Assembly (NCBI GenBank): GCA_947498985.1
Contig: CANMMF010000005.1
Coordinates: 248,001-312,000 of the forward strand
DNA length: 64,000 nucleotides
From: an uncultured Paracoccaceae bacterium
Lineage (GTDB): Bacteria; Pseudomonadota; Alphaproteobacteria; Rhodobacterales; Rhodobacteraceae
Direction: 5' to 3'
Part shown: positions 55,458 to 64,000 of the stretch, piece by piece
Numbering within the stretch: the first letter of the stretch is position 1
How the letters are laid out: each line of letters begins with the position of its first letter
Program-made: the position numbers and the translations under genes
The notes under the pieces: generated by a model
The model's input: only the letters and a program-made list of their open reading frames with translations
What the model was told of the DNA's origin: nothing
Database searches by the model: none

Positions 55458-55472
55458 TGGCGGAGAGACAGG
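55458..55472. repeat. attR core within the tRNA-Ser 3' end
   Basis: TGGCGGAGAGACAGG, identical to 38652-38666. It encodes the 3' acceptor strand and CCA of the tRNA on the minus strand, so the tRNA stays intact after integration. Confidence 0.87.
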
Positions 55473-55547
55473 GATTCGAACCCTGGGTGGACTTGCGCCC
55501 ACAACGGTTTTCGAGACCGCCCCGTTCGACCACTCCGGCACCTCTCC
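55458..55547 (-). tRNA. tRNA-Ser (anticodon CGA)
   Basis: Minus strand: acceptor GGAGAGG pairs with the 3' strand before discriminator G and an encoded CCA; anticodon loop TCTCGAAAA gives CGA; the long variable arm typical of serine tRNAs is present; the T-arm has GGTTCGAATCC. 90 bases with CCA. It reads serine UCG codons and is the insertion site of the element. Confidence 0.96.
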
Positions 55548-55716
55548 GCGGGGGTCTGGTGGGTGCGTTTAGCGTCTCAATCCCGACCATGCAACAGACA
55601 ATTGCCGCGCGGGCGAGCGGAACCGGGCCGATCTCGCGAGGCTGCCCCGGCAGGCCCTTGGAAAACATCCCCGCGATGCCTAGACTCAAGGGGCCACAGA
55701 CAAGGATTGATGCCTC

Positions 55717-56523
55717 ATGCGCCGCTATCTTGCAGCCTTTCTTCTGATCGTCGCGGCCCTGCCGCTGCGCGCCGCACCGGCCGATGATCTGATCCGCGCG
55801 CTGCGGGTTCCGGACATGCTCGAGATCATGCGCACCGAGGGTCTGAACTACGGCGCCGACATGGCCGCCGACATGTTCGCCACCGGCCAGAACCCGAAAT
55901 GGGAAAAGCTGGTGTCGGATATCTACGACACCGACAAGATGGAAACGCTGGTCCGGCAGAGCTTTGTGAGCACGCTGGAGAACACCGATACCGGGCCGCT
56001 GGTCGATTACTTCACATCCGAGGCCGGGCGCTATGTCGTCACGCTGGAGCTTTCGGCGCGCCGGGCGATGATCGACAAGACCGTCGAGGAGACGGCGCGC
56101 GCGGCCTATCACACCGCGGTCGAGGAGGGCGATCCCCGGCTCGAGCAGATCGACAGCTTTGTGGAGGCCAACGACCTCATCGAGGCCAATGTGGCGGGCG
56201 CGCTCAATGCCTCGTACCAGTTCTATCGCGGGCTGGTGGATGGCGGAGCGCTGTCGCTGAGCGAGGACGACATCCTGCGCGATGTCTGGACGCAGGAGGA
56301 GGAGACGCGGGCCGACACGCGCGAATGGCTTTATGGCTATCTGCTGATGGCCTACGAGCCGATCGCGGATGACGCGCTCGAGGTCTATTTCGATCTTGCG
56401 GCGACGCCGGAAGGCCAGGCGCTGAACCGGGCGCTCTTTGCCGGGTTCAACCGGATGTATGACGAGATCTCCTATGCGCTGGGGCTGGCCGCCGCCGCGC
56501 AGATGCGCACGCAGGAGCTCTGA
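55717..56523 (+). CDS. DUF2059 domain exported protein
   Basis: A 268-residue protein with signal peptide (RYLAAFLLIVAALPLRAAP). It is helical, with the DUF2059 pattern in the N-terminal half (ALRVPDMLEIMRTEGLNYG, LVRQSFVSTLENTDTGPLVDYFTSEAGR) and a second related copy at the C-terminus (ADDALEVYFDLAATPEGQALNRALFAGF). The function of the family is unknown; an envelope role is likely. Confidence 0.85.
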   Translation: MRRYLAAFLLIVAALPLRAAPADDLIRALRVPDMLEIMRTEGLNYGADMAADMFATGQNPKWEKLVSDIYDTDKMETLVRQSFVSTLENTDTGPLVDYFTSEAGRYVVTLELSARRAMIDKTVEETARAAYHTAVEEGDPRLEQIDSFVEANDLIEANVAGALNASYQFYRGLVDGGALSLSEDDILRDVWTQEEETRADTREWLYGYLLMAYEPIADDALEVYFDLAATPEGQALNRALFAGFNRMYDEISYALGLAAAAQMRTQEL

Positions 56524-56612
56524 GCCGCGCGCCGCTGGCGCAAACCGGATCCGCGGCAGTCCGGGCGCTTGACAAGGCGGGCGCGCCTGCGCATAAGCGC
56601 GCGACGGGAAGA

Positions 56613-56641
56613 CGGGGCAATCGCTCCGCCTTTTTGTTTTT
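56613..56641 (+). terminator. Weak terminator before rplU
   Basis: Short imperfect stem (GGGGC/GCTCC with one G-U pair) followed by TTTTTGTTTTTG. Approximate. Confidence 0.45.
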
Positions 56642-56759
56642 GTGACACTTCAGCCCCGGGAGGGGCGCGCTGTTCGAGGTGGTGCGGCAAGGGCCGCGCC
56701 GGGAACACCCCGCCGGAACGGGGGACCGAAGGACGCGGCAGAGATAAGGACGAGATGCC

Positions 56760-57482
56760 ATGTTTGCGGTGATGAAAACCGGTGGCAAGCAATACAAGGT
56801 CCAGTCGGGCGATACGCTCCGGGTGGAAAAGCTGGCCGCCGATGCCGGCGAGACCGTGCAGTTCAATGAAATTCTGATGCTGGGTGGCGACAGCGTGACC
56901 GTCGGCACGCCGATGATCGCCGGTGCCGCCGTGCAGGCGGAGGTGGTCGACCAGATCAAGGGTGACAAGCTCATCCACTTCGTCAAGCGGCGCCGCAAGC
57001 ACAGCTCGCAGCGCACCAAGGGCCACCGCCAGCAGCTGACGCTGCTGAAGATCACCGACATCCTTGCCGAAGGCGGCGACAAGAGCGGTGTGAAGGCGGC
57101 TGTGGGCGCGGGCTCGGTCTCCGGAGCGGCCATTGCGGCGGCCAAACCCGCCAAGGCCGAAAAGCCCAAGGCAGAGGCAAAACCCGCCAAGGCGGAGCCG
57201 AAAGCCGATAAGCCCGCCAAACCGGAGCCCAAAGCCCAGGCGGAGCCCAAAGCCCAGGCGGAGCCCAAGGCCGAGGCTGCGGGAAGCGACGATCTCAAGC
57301 AGCTGTCGGGTGTCGGCCCGGCGCTGGAAAAGAAACTGCACGAGGCCGGTATCACCAGCTTTGCGCAGATCGCGGCCTGGACCGAGGACGACGTCGAGAA
57401 ATTCGGCGAAGTCCTGTCGTTCAAGGGCCGGATCGAGCGCGAAGGCTGGATCGAGCAGGCCAAAGAGCTTAGCGGCAAGTAA
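56760..57482 (+). CDS. rplU: 50S ribosomal protein L21 with helix-hairpin-helix tail
   Basis: Residues 1-103 are a normal L21 (MFAVMKTGGKQYKVQSGDTL start, KRRRKHSSQRTKGHRQQLT end). After that comes a low-complexity Ala/Lys/Pro/Glu linker (about 110-175) and then residues 177-240, SDDLKQLSGVGPALEKKLHE..., a helix-hairpin-helix domain like those that bind DNA or RNA non-specifically. Bacterial L21 is usually about 103 residues. The extension is in frame without a break, and rpmA follows 12 bases later, so the fusion is real in this sequence. Confidence 0.96.
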   Translation: MFAVMKTGGKQYKVQSGDTLRVEKLAADAGETVQFNEILMLGGDSVTVGTPMIAGAAVQAEVVDQIKGDKLIHFVKRRRKHSSQRTKGHRQQLTLLKITDILAEGGDKSGVKAAVGAGSVSGAAIAAAKPAKAEKPKAEAKPAKAEPKADKPAKPEPKAQAEPKAQAEPKAEAAGSDDLKQLSGVGPALEKKLHEAGITSFAQIAAWTEDDVEKFGEVLSFKGRIEREGWIEQAKELSGK

Positions 57483-57494
57483 GGAGAGACTCCC

Positions 57495-57764
57495 ATGGCA
57501 CATAAAAAAGCAGGCGGTTCCTCCCGCAACGGACGCGACTCAGCCGGTCGCCGGTTGGGTGTGAAGCTCTATGGTGGCCAGGCGGCCATCCCGGGCAACA
57601 TCATCGTGCGTCAGCGCGGCACCAAGTTCTGGCCGGGCGAGGGTGTCGGCATGGGCAAGGATCACACGATCTTTGCCACGGTCGACGGCGCGGTGACATT
57701 CCACAAGGGCCTCAAGGGCCGCACCTTCATTTCGGTGCTGCCGGCGCAGGAGGCGGCTGAATAA
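57495..57764 (+). CDS. rpmA: 50S ribosomal protein L27
   Basis: An 89-residue L27 with the usual start [20 protein letters not shown] and [21 protein letters not shown]. It sits near the peptidyl-transferase centre. It is 12 bases behind rplU with GGAGAG upstream, in the standard rplU-rpmA order. Confidence 0.98.
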   Translation: MAHKKAGGSSRNGRDSAGRRLGVKLYGGQAAIPGNIIVRQRGTKFWPGEGVGMGKDHTIFATVDGAVTFHKGLKGRTFISVLPAQEAAE

Positions 57765-57792
57765 GCCCATCAGCACGGCCGATGACATGGAT

Positions 57793-57828
57793 GGGGATCG
57801 GCGAGGAGGCCGGTCCCCGTTTTCGTTT
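57793..57828 (+). terminator. Rho-independent terminator of rplU-rpmA
   Basis: 10-bp stem GGGGATCGGC/GCCGGTCCCC with one G-U pair, a 6-base loop and GTTTTCGTTTA after it, 28 bases past the rpmA stop. Confidence 0.88.
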
Positions 57829-57984
57829 ATCAGTCTGGCTATGTCTGGCTGGCGGTCCGGAGAGCCGCCGGTCCTGCCGATGTCACGTTTTGCCCTGATC
57901 TGGTCACAGACCTGTCGTAAGGGGTCGTTAACCGGGGCCGGGATACCCATATAAAGAAGCCGTTGCACGGGGAGGAGTGTGCAA

Positions 57985-58524
57985 ATGAGCCTGGACACAT
58001 TGTCTGATCAACCGTTGGTCGAAACCGATCGCTTTGTGCTGCGTCCGGTGCGCCTGTCCGATCTGGGCGCGCTCCGGATGTATGCCGGGGATGCGCGGGT
58101 GGCGCGGATGACCGCGTCGATCCCGCATCCTCTGCCGCCGGGCGCCAGCGAAGCGTTCATCGAACGCTGCGCTGCGGCGGACCGCGAGGAAGATGTGTGG
58201 GTGATGGATGCCTCCTGCGATGGCGGGGCGGAATTCATGGGCCAGATCGGTCTCACAAGGATGGACCGCAACCAGTCGGAGATCGGGTACTGGGTGGCGC
58301 CGGCCTTCTGGAACACCGGCATTGCCTCGGATGCGGTGCGCGCTCTGGTAGAGGCCAACCCGATGAAGAACGACACGATCTTTGCCTCGGTCTTTCAGGA
58401 CAACCCGGCCTCGGCCCGGGTTCTGGTGAATTGCGGCTTCGAATATATCGGCGATGCGGAGACGTTCTCGGTGGCACGCGCGGCGAAAGTGCCGACCTGG
58501 ACCTATATCAGGCGGCTGGGCTGA
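57985..58524 (+). CDS. GNAT-family N-acetyltransferase (RimJ/RimL type)
   Basis: A 179-residue protein: LVETDRFVLRPVRLSDLGAL is the RimJ/RimL-type start, GQIGLTRMDRNQSEIGYWVAPAFWNTGIASDAVRALVE is the acetyl-CoA region, and NPASARVLVNCGFEYIGDAE is the conserved C-terminal helix-strand. GGAGGAG lies before the ATG. Protein N-terminal or small-molecule acetylation is possible; the substrate is unknown. Confidence 0.9.
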   Translation: MSLDTLSDQPLVETDRFVLRPVRLSDLGALRMYAGDARVARMTASIPHPLPPGASEAFIERCAAADREEDVWVMDASCDGGAEFMGQIGLTRMDRNQSEIGYWVAPAFWNTGIASDAVRALVEANPMKNDTIFASVFQDNPASARVLVNCGFEYIGDAETFSVARAAKVPTWTYIRRLG

Positions 58525-58644
58525 CCGGCAGCGGCAGTGCGTCTGGCTGGCGGCGGTGGTAAGGGTCAGCCCCTCACACTCCCCGGCGGTATTTTGAAAG
58601 AGAAGAAACAGCGGGCGGGCATGTCGGGCTCGCGGCGTGCTTGA

Positions 58645-60851
<2,207 letters not shown>

Positions 60852-60944
60852 GGTGTCGCGGGTCGCGACGCGCGCGGCCCCGTTGTGCGACGATGCCCGA
60901 GGGCTTATAACGCGGCAAACCCGCAAAACATGTCAGGGACGCTC

Positions 60945-62210
60945 ATGAAAGACCTGCACGACATTCCCGCGCTGATGGACGAGATCGGAACCCGCGCCCG
61001 CAAGGCGTCGGCAGAGCTTGCCTTTGCCCCGTCAGAGACCAAGCGGGCGGCGCTCGAGGCCGCGGCCGATGCGGTCTGGGCCGCGCGCGCACAGATCATC
61101 GAGGCCAACGCGAAAGACCTCGAGTTCGGGCGCGACAAGGGGCTTTCCGACGCGATGATGGACCGGCTGCTGCTCACCGAAGAGCGCATCAGGGGCATCG
61201 TGGACGGTCTGCGCTCGGTGGCGGCGCAGGACGATCCGGTGGGCGCTGTGATCGCCGAGTGGGAGCGTCCCAACGGCTTGCAGATCCGCCGCGTGCGCAC
61301 ACCTCTGGGCGTGGTCGGTGTGATCTACGAAAGCCGTCCCAACGTGACGGCGGATGCGGGGGCGCTTTGCCTCAAGGCGGGCAATGCGGTGATCCTGCGC
61401 GGCGGCTCGGAGAGTTTTCACAGCTCCTCTGCCATCCATGCCTGTCTGGTCGACGGCCTGCGCGCCGCCGGTCTGCCGGACGCTGCAATCCAGCTTGTGC
61501 CGACACGGGACCGCGCGGCGGTCAGCGAGATGCTGACCATGACCGATCTTATCGACGTGATTGTGCCGCGTGGCGGCAAGGGGCTTGTGGGCCTCGTGCA
61601 GCGCGAGGCGCGGGTGCCGGTCTTTGCCCATCTCGAAGGCGTCGTGCATATCTATCTCGATGCCGCCGCCGATCCGGTGACCGCGCTCAAGGTGGTAATG
61701 AACGCCAAGACCCGGCGCACCGGGATCTGCGGTGCCGCGGAGTGCCTGCTGATCCATCGCGATGCGCTGGACACGGTGGGGCAGGGCGTCATCCGCGCGC
61801 TGCTCGAAGCCGGTGTCACGGTGCGCGCCGACGAGACCTTGCAGAGCATCGAAGGCACCGAGGCAGCGACGGCGGAGGACTGGGGCTGCGAATATCTCGA
61901 CATGATCATCGCGGCGCGCGTGGTCGACGATATCGACGCCGCAATTGCGCATATCCGCACTCACGGCTCCGACCACACCGATTGCATCATCACCGAAGAT
62001 GCCGCTGCCGTCGCGCGGTTCTTCGAGCGGCTGGACAGCGCGATCCTGATGCACAACGCCTCGACGCAGTTTGCCGATGGCGGAGAATTCGGCATGGGCG
62101 CGGAGATCGGCATCGCCACTGGCAAGATGCACGCCCGCGGCCCGGTGGGCGCCGAGCAACTGACCTCGTTCAAATATCTGGTGACCGGCGACGGGGCCGT
62201 GCGCGGGTAA
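60945..62210 (+). CDS. proA: Gamma-glutamyl phosphate reductase
   Basis: A 421-residue NADPH enzyme, the second step of proline synthesis. Aldehyde-dehydrogenase-fold motifs are [34 protein letters not shown], the catalytic-cysteine region [15 protein letters not shown], and the end [31 protein letters not shown] precedes the ATG at 60945; an ATG at 60930 is a possible alternative. It follows proB after 93 bases. Confidence 0.97.
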   Translation: MKDLHDIPALMDEIGTRARKASAELAFAPSETKRAALEAAADAVWAARAQIIEANAKDLEFGRDKGLSDAMMDRLLLTEERIRGIVDGLRSVAAQDDPVGAVIAEWERPNGLQIRRVRTPLGVVGVIYESRPNVTADAGALCLKAGNAVILRGGSESFHSSSAIHACLVDGLRAAGLPDAAIQLVPTRDRAAVSEMLTMTDLIDVIVPRGGKGLVGLVQREARVPVFAHLEGVVHIYLDAAADPVTALKVVMNAKTRRTGICGAAECLLIHRDALDTVGQGVIRALLEAGVTVRADETLQSIEGTEAATAEDWGCEYLDMIIAARVVDDIDAAIAHIRTHGSDHTDCIITEDAAAVARFFERLDSAILMHNASTQFADGGEFGMGAEIGIATGKMHARGPVGAEQLTSFKYLVTGDGAVRG

Positions 62211-62222
62211 GCGTGCGCCGCC

Positions 62223-62837
62223 TCAGCCGAAGGAGATCTGAACCCGGGTGCTGTCGGTCAGCGCTTCGAGCGGGTGCTCGCGCTGCTCTGACAGAGTGCG
62301 CAGCAGCGCGAACTGCACCCGATCCGGCGTGAGTTCGCGCACATTCTCGGCCACCGTGCGGCCCGGGTCGAGCATCGCCCAGGTGTCTGGCTGCACACTG
62401 ATCCGCGGCCCGGTGCCGGTCACCCGCCAGCGCGTGTCTTTTGTGATCCGCACCTCGCCACCCACGGGCAGCGCCGCCTCGCAGCACAGATACGCCAGAA
62501 AGGCGAGCTGCACCGCCGCGCGCGGCTGATCGCCCTCGGCCAGCCAACTGCCCGAAAGGCGCTCGCCTCGGGCGATGCCGGCCAGCGTGGCAGAGACATC
62601 GTTGGGGCTCATCAGCTGCGCGTCGCCGGCGCTGCCAAAGGCCACGCGGAAGAACCGGATCCGCGCCGCCGCACTGTCGCAGCTTTCCTGGATCAGCGCC
62701 ATCTCGGGCGCGTGCATGCCGCCCCCCGACAGACTCAGCAGTTCCAGCCCGTTCTTGATTGCGCCGATCGGGCTGATCAGATCATGGCAGAGTCGCGACC
62801 CTATCAGAGAGGCGAGCGAGGCGTTAGGATCGGTCAT
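62223..62837 (-). CDS. chpT: Histidine phosphotransferase ChpT
   Basis: A 204-residue protein: LIGSRLCHDLISPIGAIKNGLELL carries the phospho-accepting His, as in ChpT, and the degenerate ATPase-like C-terminal domain follows (no intact nucleotide site). ChpT takes phosphate from CckA and passes it to CtrA and CpdR. It is convergent with proA and only 12 bases from it. The cckA 3' end is at base 1-1509. Confidence 0.92.
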   Translation of the reverse strand: MTDPNASLASLIGSRLCHDLISPIGAIKNGLELLSLSGGGMHAPEMALIQESCDSAAARIRFFRVAFGSAGDAQLMSPNDVSATLAGIARGERLSGSWLAEGDQPRAAVQLAFLAYLCCEAALPVGGEVRITKDTRWRVTGTGPRISVQPDTWAMLDPGRTVAENVRELTPDRVQFALLRTLSEQREHPLEALTDSTRVQISFG

Positions 62838-62874
62838 CGATGGCTCCGGTCAATAGACGAAAATTGAGGACGGC

Positions 62875-63066
62875 ATGGAAGAGATGAACGCGTTACTGGA
62901 GCCGGGCATGCTGGTTCAGCACCCGGATCGGCCGGATTGGGGCACAGGACAGGTACAGTCGAATATCGGCGGCCGCATCACGGTTAACTTTCGCGAAGAA
63001 GGCAAGGTGGTTCTGGATGCGAGCCGGGTGGCGCTGCTGCCTGTCTTCCCCGACCAAGCTACTTAA
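62875..63066 (+). CDS. DUF3553 protein
   Basis: A 63-residue protein: PGMLVQHPDRPDWGTGQVQSNIGGRITVNF and GKVVLDASRVAL match DUF3553, an SH3-like domain related to the tudor-like part of UvrD/Rep-type helicases and CarD. The role of the free form is unknown. It is divergent from chpT. Confidence 0.88.
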   Translation: MEEMNALLEPGMLVQHPDRPDWGTGQVQSNIGGRITVNFREEGKVVLDASRVALLPVFPDQAT

Positions 63067-63150
63067 AACTTAGTTTATGAAAAGTTAAAAATGCCCGCGA
63101 TCCGTGTCTTGGCGTTGTCAATGGGCCGGTCACTGCCTAGAAGCGGCGGA

Positions 63151-63963
63151 ATGGAACGCGGTGTCATGCAGGCGACAATCGGTGGCGCGCAAAGCGTCGG
63201 GGCGGGGTTTGCCGTCCGGCTGGCGTCAGGCGACGCCGATATCCGCGCCGCCCAGCGGTTGCGCTACGAGGTGTTTGTCGACGAACTTGGCGGCACCGGG
63301 CCGCTGGTCGATCACGAGGCGCGGCTCGAACGGGACCGGTTCGATGCCTATTTCGACCATCTCATCGTGACCGATCTTGCCGCAGGCGACCGGGTGGTCG
63401 GCGTCTACCGGCTCTTGCGCGACGATCAGGCGGCGCGGGCGGGCCAGTTCTATTCCGAAGACGAATACGATCTGGGCGCGCTGAGAGCCTCCGGACGGCG
63501 GCTGCTGGAGCTGGGGCGCTCCTGCCTGCACCGCGATTATCGCGGCGGGGCCGCGCTTTTTCATCTGTGGCAGGGGCTGGCCGCCTATGTACAGAGGCAC
63601 CGGATCGAGGTGCTGTTTGGCGTGGCGAGCTTTCACGGCACCGATCCCGCACGGCTGGCGCAGCCATTGTCGCTGCTGCATCACCGGCATCTGGCGCCGC
63701 CGGAGCTGCGCGTGACCTCGCGGCGGTACCAGAAGATGGACCTTGTCCCGCCGGACCTGCTGGATCGCAAATCCGCGATGCTCGACGTGCCGGCGCTGAT
63801 CCGGGCCTATCTGCGTCTCGGCGGCTTTGTCGGCGACGGGGCGTATGTCGATCACGCGTTCAACACCACCGATATCTGCCTGGTGATGGACACCAACCGG
63901 ATGAATGCGCGGCAAAAGGATCTCTACACCAGGCAGCGGGGCGCGCGGGAGAGCGGCGCGTGA
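63151..63963 (+). CDS. olsB: L-ornithine N-alpha-acyltransferase (OlsB type)
   Basis: A 270-residue GNAT-fold protein, FAVRLASGDADIRAAQRLRYEVFVDELGG..., with DRVVGVYRLLRDDQA, LELGRSCLHRDYRGGAALFHLWQGLA and VLFGVASFHGTDP, typical of OlsB. It adds a 3-hydroxy fatty acid from ACP to ornithine, the first step of ornithine-lipid synthesis. Start choices are 63151 and 63166; neither has a strong ribosome site. The next frame overlaps its stop, as in an olsBA operon. A homoserine-lactone synthase is less likely. Confidence 0.85.
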   Translation: MERGVMQATIGGAQSVGAGFAVRLASGDADIRAAQRLRYEVFVDELGGTGPLVDHEARLERDRFDAYFDHLIVTDLAAGDRVVGVYRLLRDDQAARAGQFYSEDEYDLGALRASGRRLLELGRSCLHRDYRGGAALFHLWQGLAAYVQRHRIEVLFGVASFHGTDPARLAQPLSLLHHRHLAPPELRVTSRRYQKMDLVPPDLLDRKSAMLDVPALIRAYLRLGGFVGDGAYVDHAFNTTDICLVMDTNRMNARQKDLYTRQRGARESGA

Positions 63964-64000
63964 GCCCATGGACACCGCCCCCGGAGCCTGAACCGCCCCG
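63960..64000 (+). CDS. olsA: Start of the next gene, probably OlsA acyltransferase (partial)
   Basis: GTG at 63960 overlaps the olsB stop (GTGA). The open frame MSPWTPPPEPEPP runs to the window end. The name rests only on the common olsB-olsA order; 13 codons cannot confirm it. Confidence 0.4.
   Translation, partial: MSPWTPPPEPEPP

Larger units (their letters stand above)
38652..55472. mobile_element. Integrated genetic element at tRNA-Ser(CGA), about 16.8 kb
   Basis: Bounded by the 15-bp direct repeat TGGCGGAGAGACAGG, one copy at 38652-38666 and one forming the 3' end of the tRNA-Ser gene at 55458-55472. It carries a P4-type integrase next to the left copy, an AlpA regulator, small phage-like genes, a DUF5681 gene, an internal-virion-like gene, two transposase remnants with a regulator/transporter cargo between them, a divergent HTH repressor region, and DUF3800. 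No terminase large subunit, portal, capsid or tail genes are recognisable, so it is a defective prophage, a satellite or an island built on one. The integrase has a nonsense codon. Confidence 0.88.

Noticed and set aside
38652-55472. Active complete prophage
   Set aside because: No large terminase, portal, capsid, tail or lysis genes are recognisable and the integrase has a stop codon.

Overview
The window reads as chromosome of a GC-rich marine alphaproteobacterium of the Rhodobacteraceae (Roseobacter group). The support is a CckA-type hybrid kinase beside recA, ChpT with a DUF3553 gene and an OlsB-type acyltransferase, an MttB-family methyltransferase, a tripartite tricarboxylate transporter, a GAACN7GAAC SOS box and an L21 protein with a helix-hairpin-helix tail. 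The genus cannot be fixed from the sequence alone.

Left core (1-19.1 kb): the 3' part of cckA, a sulfotransferase, recA with its SOS box, alaS, a DUF1330 gene, typA, an outer-membrane barrel, an SMR exporter, an MttB-like methyltransferase, a Cache-domain secreted protein next to a chemoreceptor, a Tat-exported intradiol-dioxygenase-like protein with a four-histidine membrane partner, and an RraA-like protein. 19.8-24.6 kb is one 1598-residue acidic protein with an N-terminal RTX array followed by VCBS-like domains. 24.9-29 kb is a tctCBA operon and a glutathionyl-hydroquinone-reductase-like GST. 29-32 kb holds two paralogous secreted proteins on either side of a membrane winged-helix/TPR regulator, with shared TGAAATC-type repeats near the promoters. 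32-35.5 kb is a B12-uptake operon (DUF1636, BtuD, BtuF, BtuC) behind a cobalamin riboswitch. A CPA1 antiporter with a cyclic-nucleotide-binding-like tail follows.

38,652-55,472 is an integrated element of about 16.8 kb at the 3' end of a tRNA-Ser(CGA) gene. A 15-bp copy of the tRNA end marks the far side, next to a P4-type integrase that carries an in-frame TAG. The element has an AlpA regulator, tightly overlapping small phage-like genes, a DUF5681 protein, an internal-virion-like protein, a divergent HTH repressor region and a DUF3800 gene, but no recognisable capsid, portal, large terminase or tail genes. In its middle, between remnants of an IS5-family and an IS1595-family transposase, lies a two-gene cargo: a LuxR-type regulator fused to an alpha/beta-hydrolase domain whose catalytic His appears replaced by Tyr, and a BCCT betaine/choline-type transporter. 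This cargo is my best candidate for an undescribed sensing/uptake system.

Right core (55.5-64 kb): tRNA-Ser, a DUF2059 protein, rplU-rpmA, a GNAT acetyltransferase, obgE-proB-proA, chpT, DUF3553, olsB and the first codons of a probable olsA. CckA and ChpT, partners in the CtrA phosphorelay, therefore sit at opposite ends of the window.
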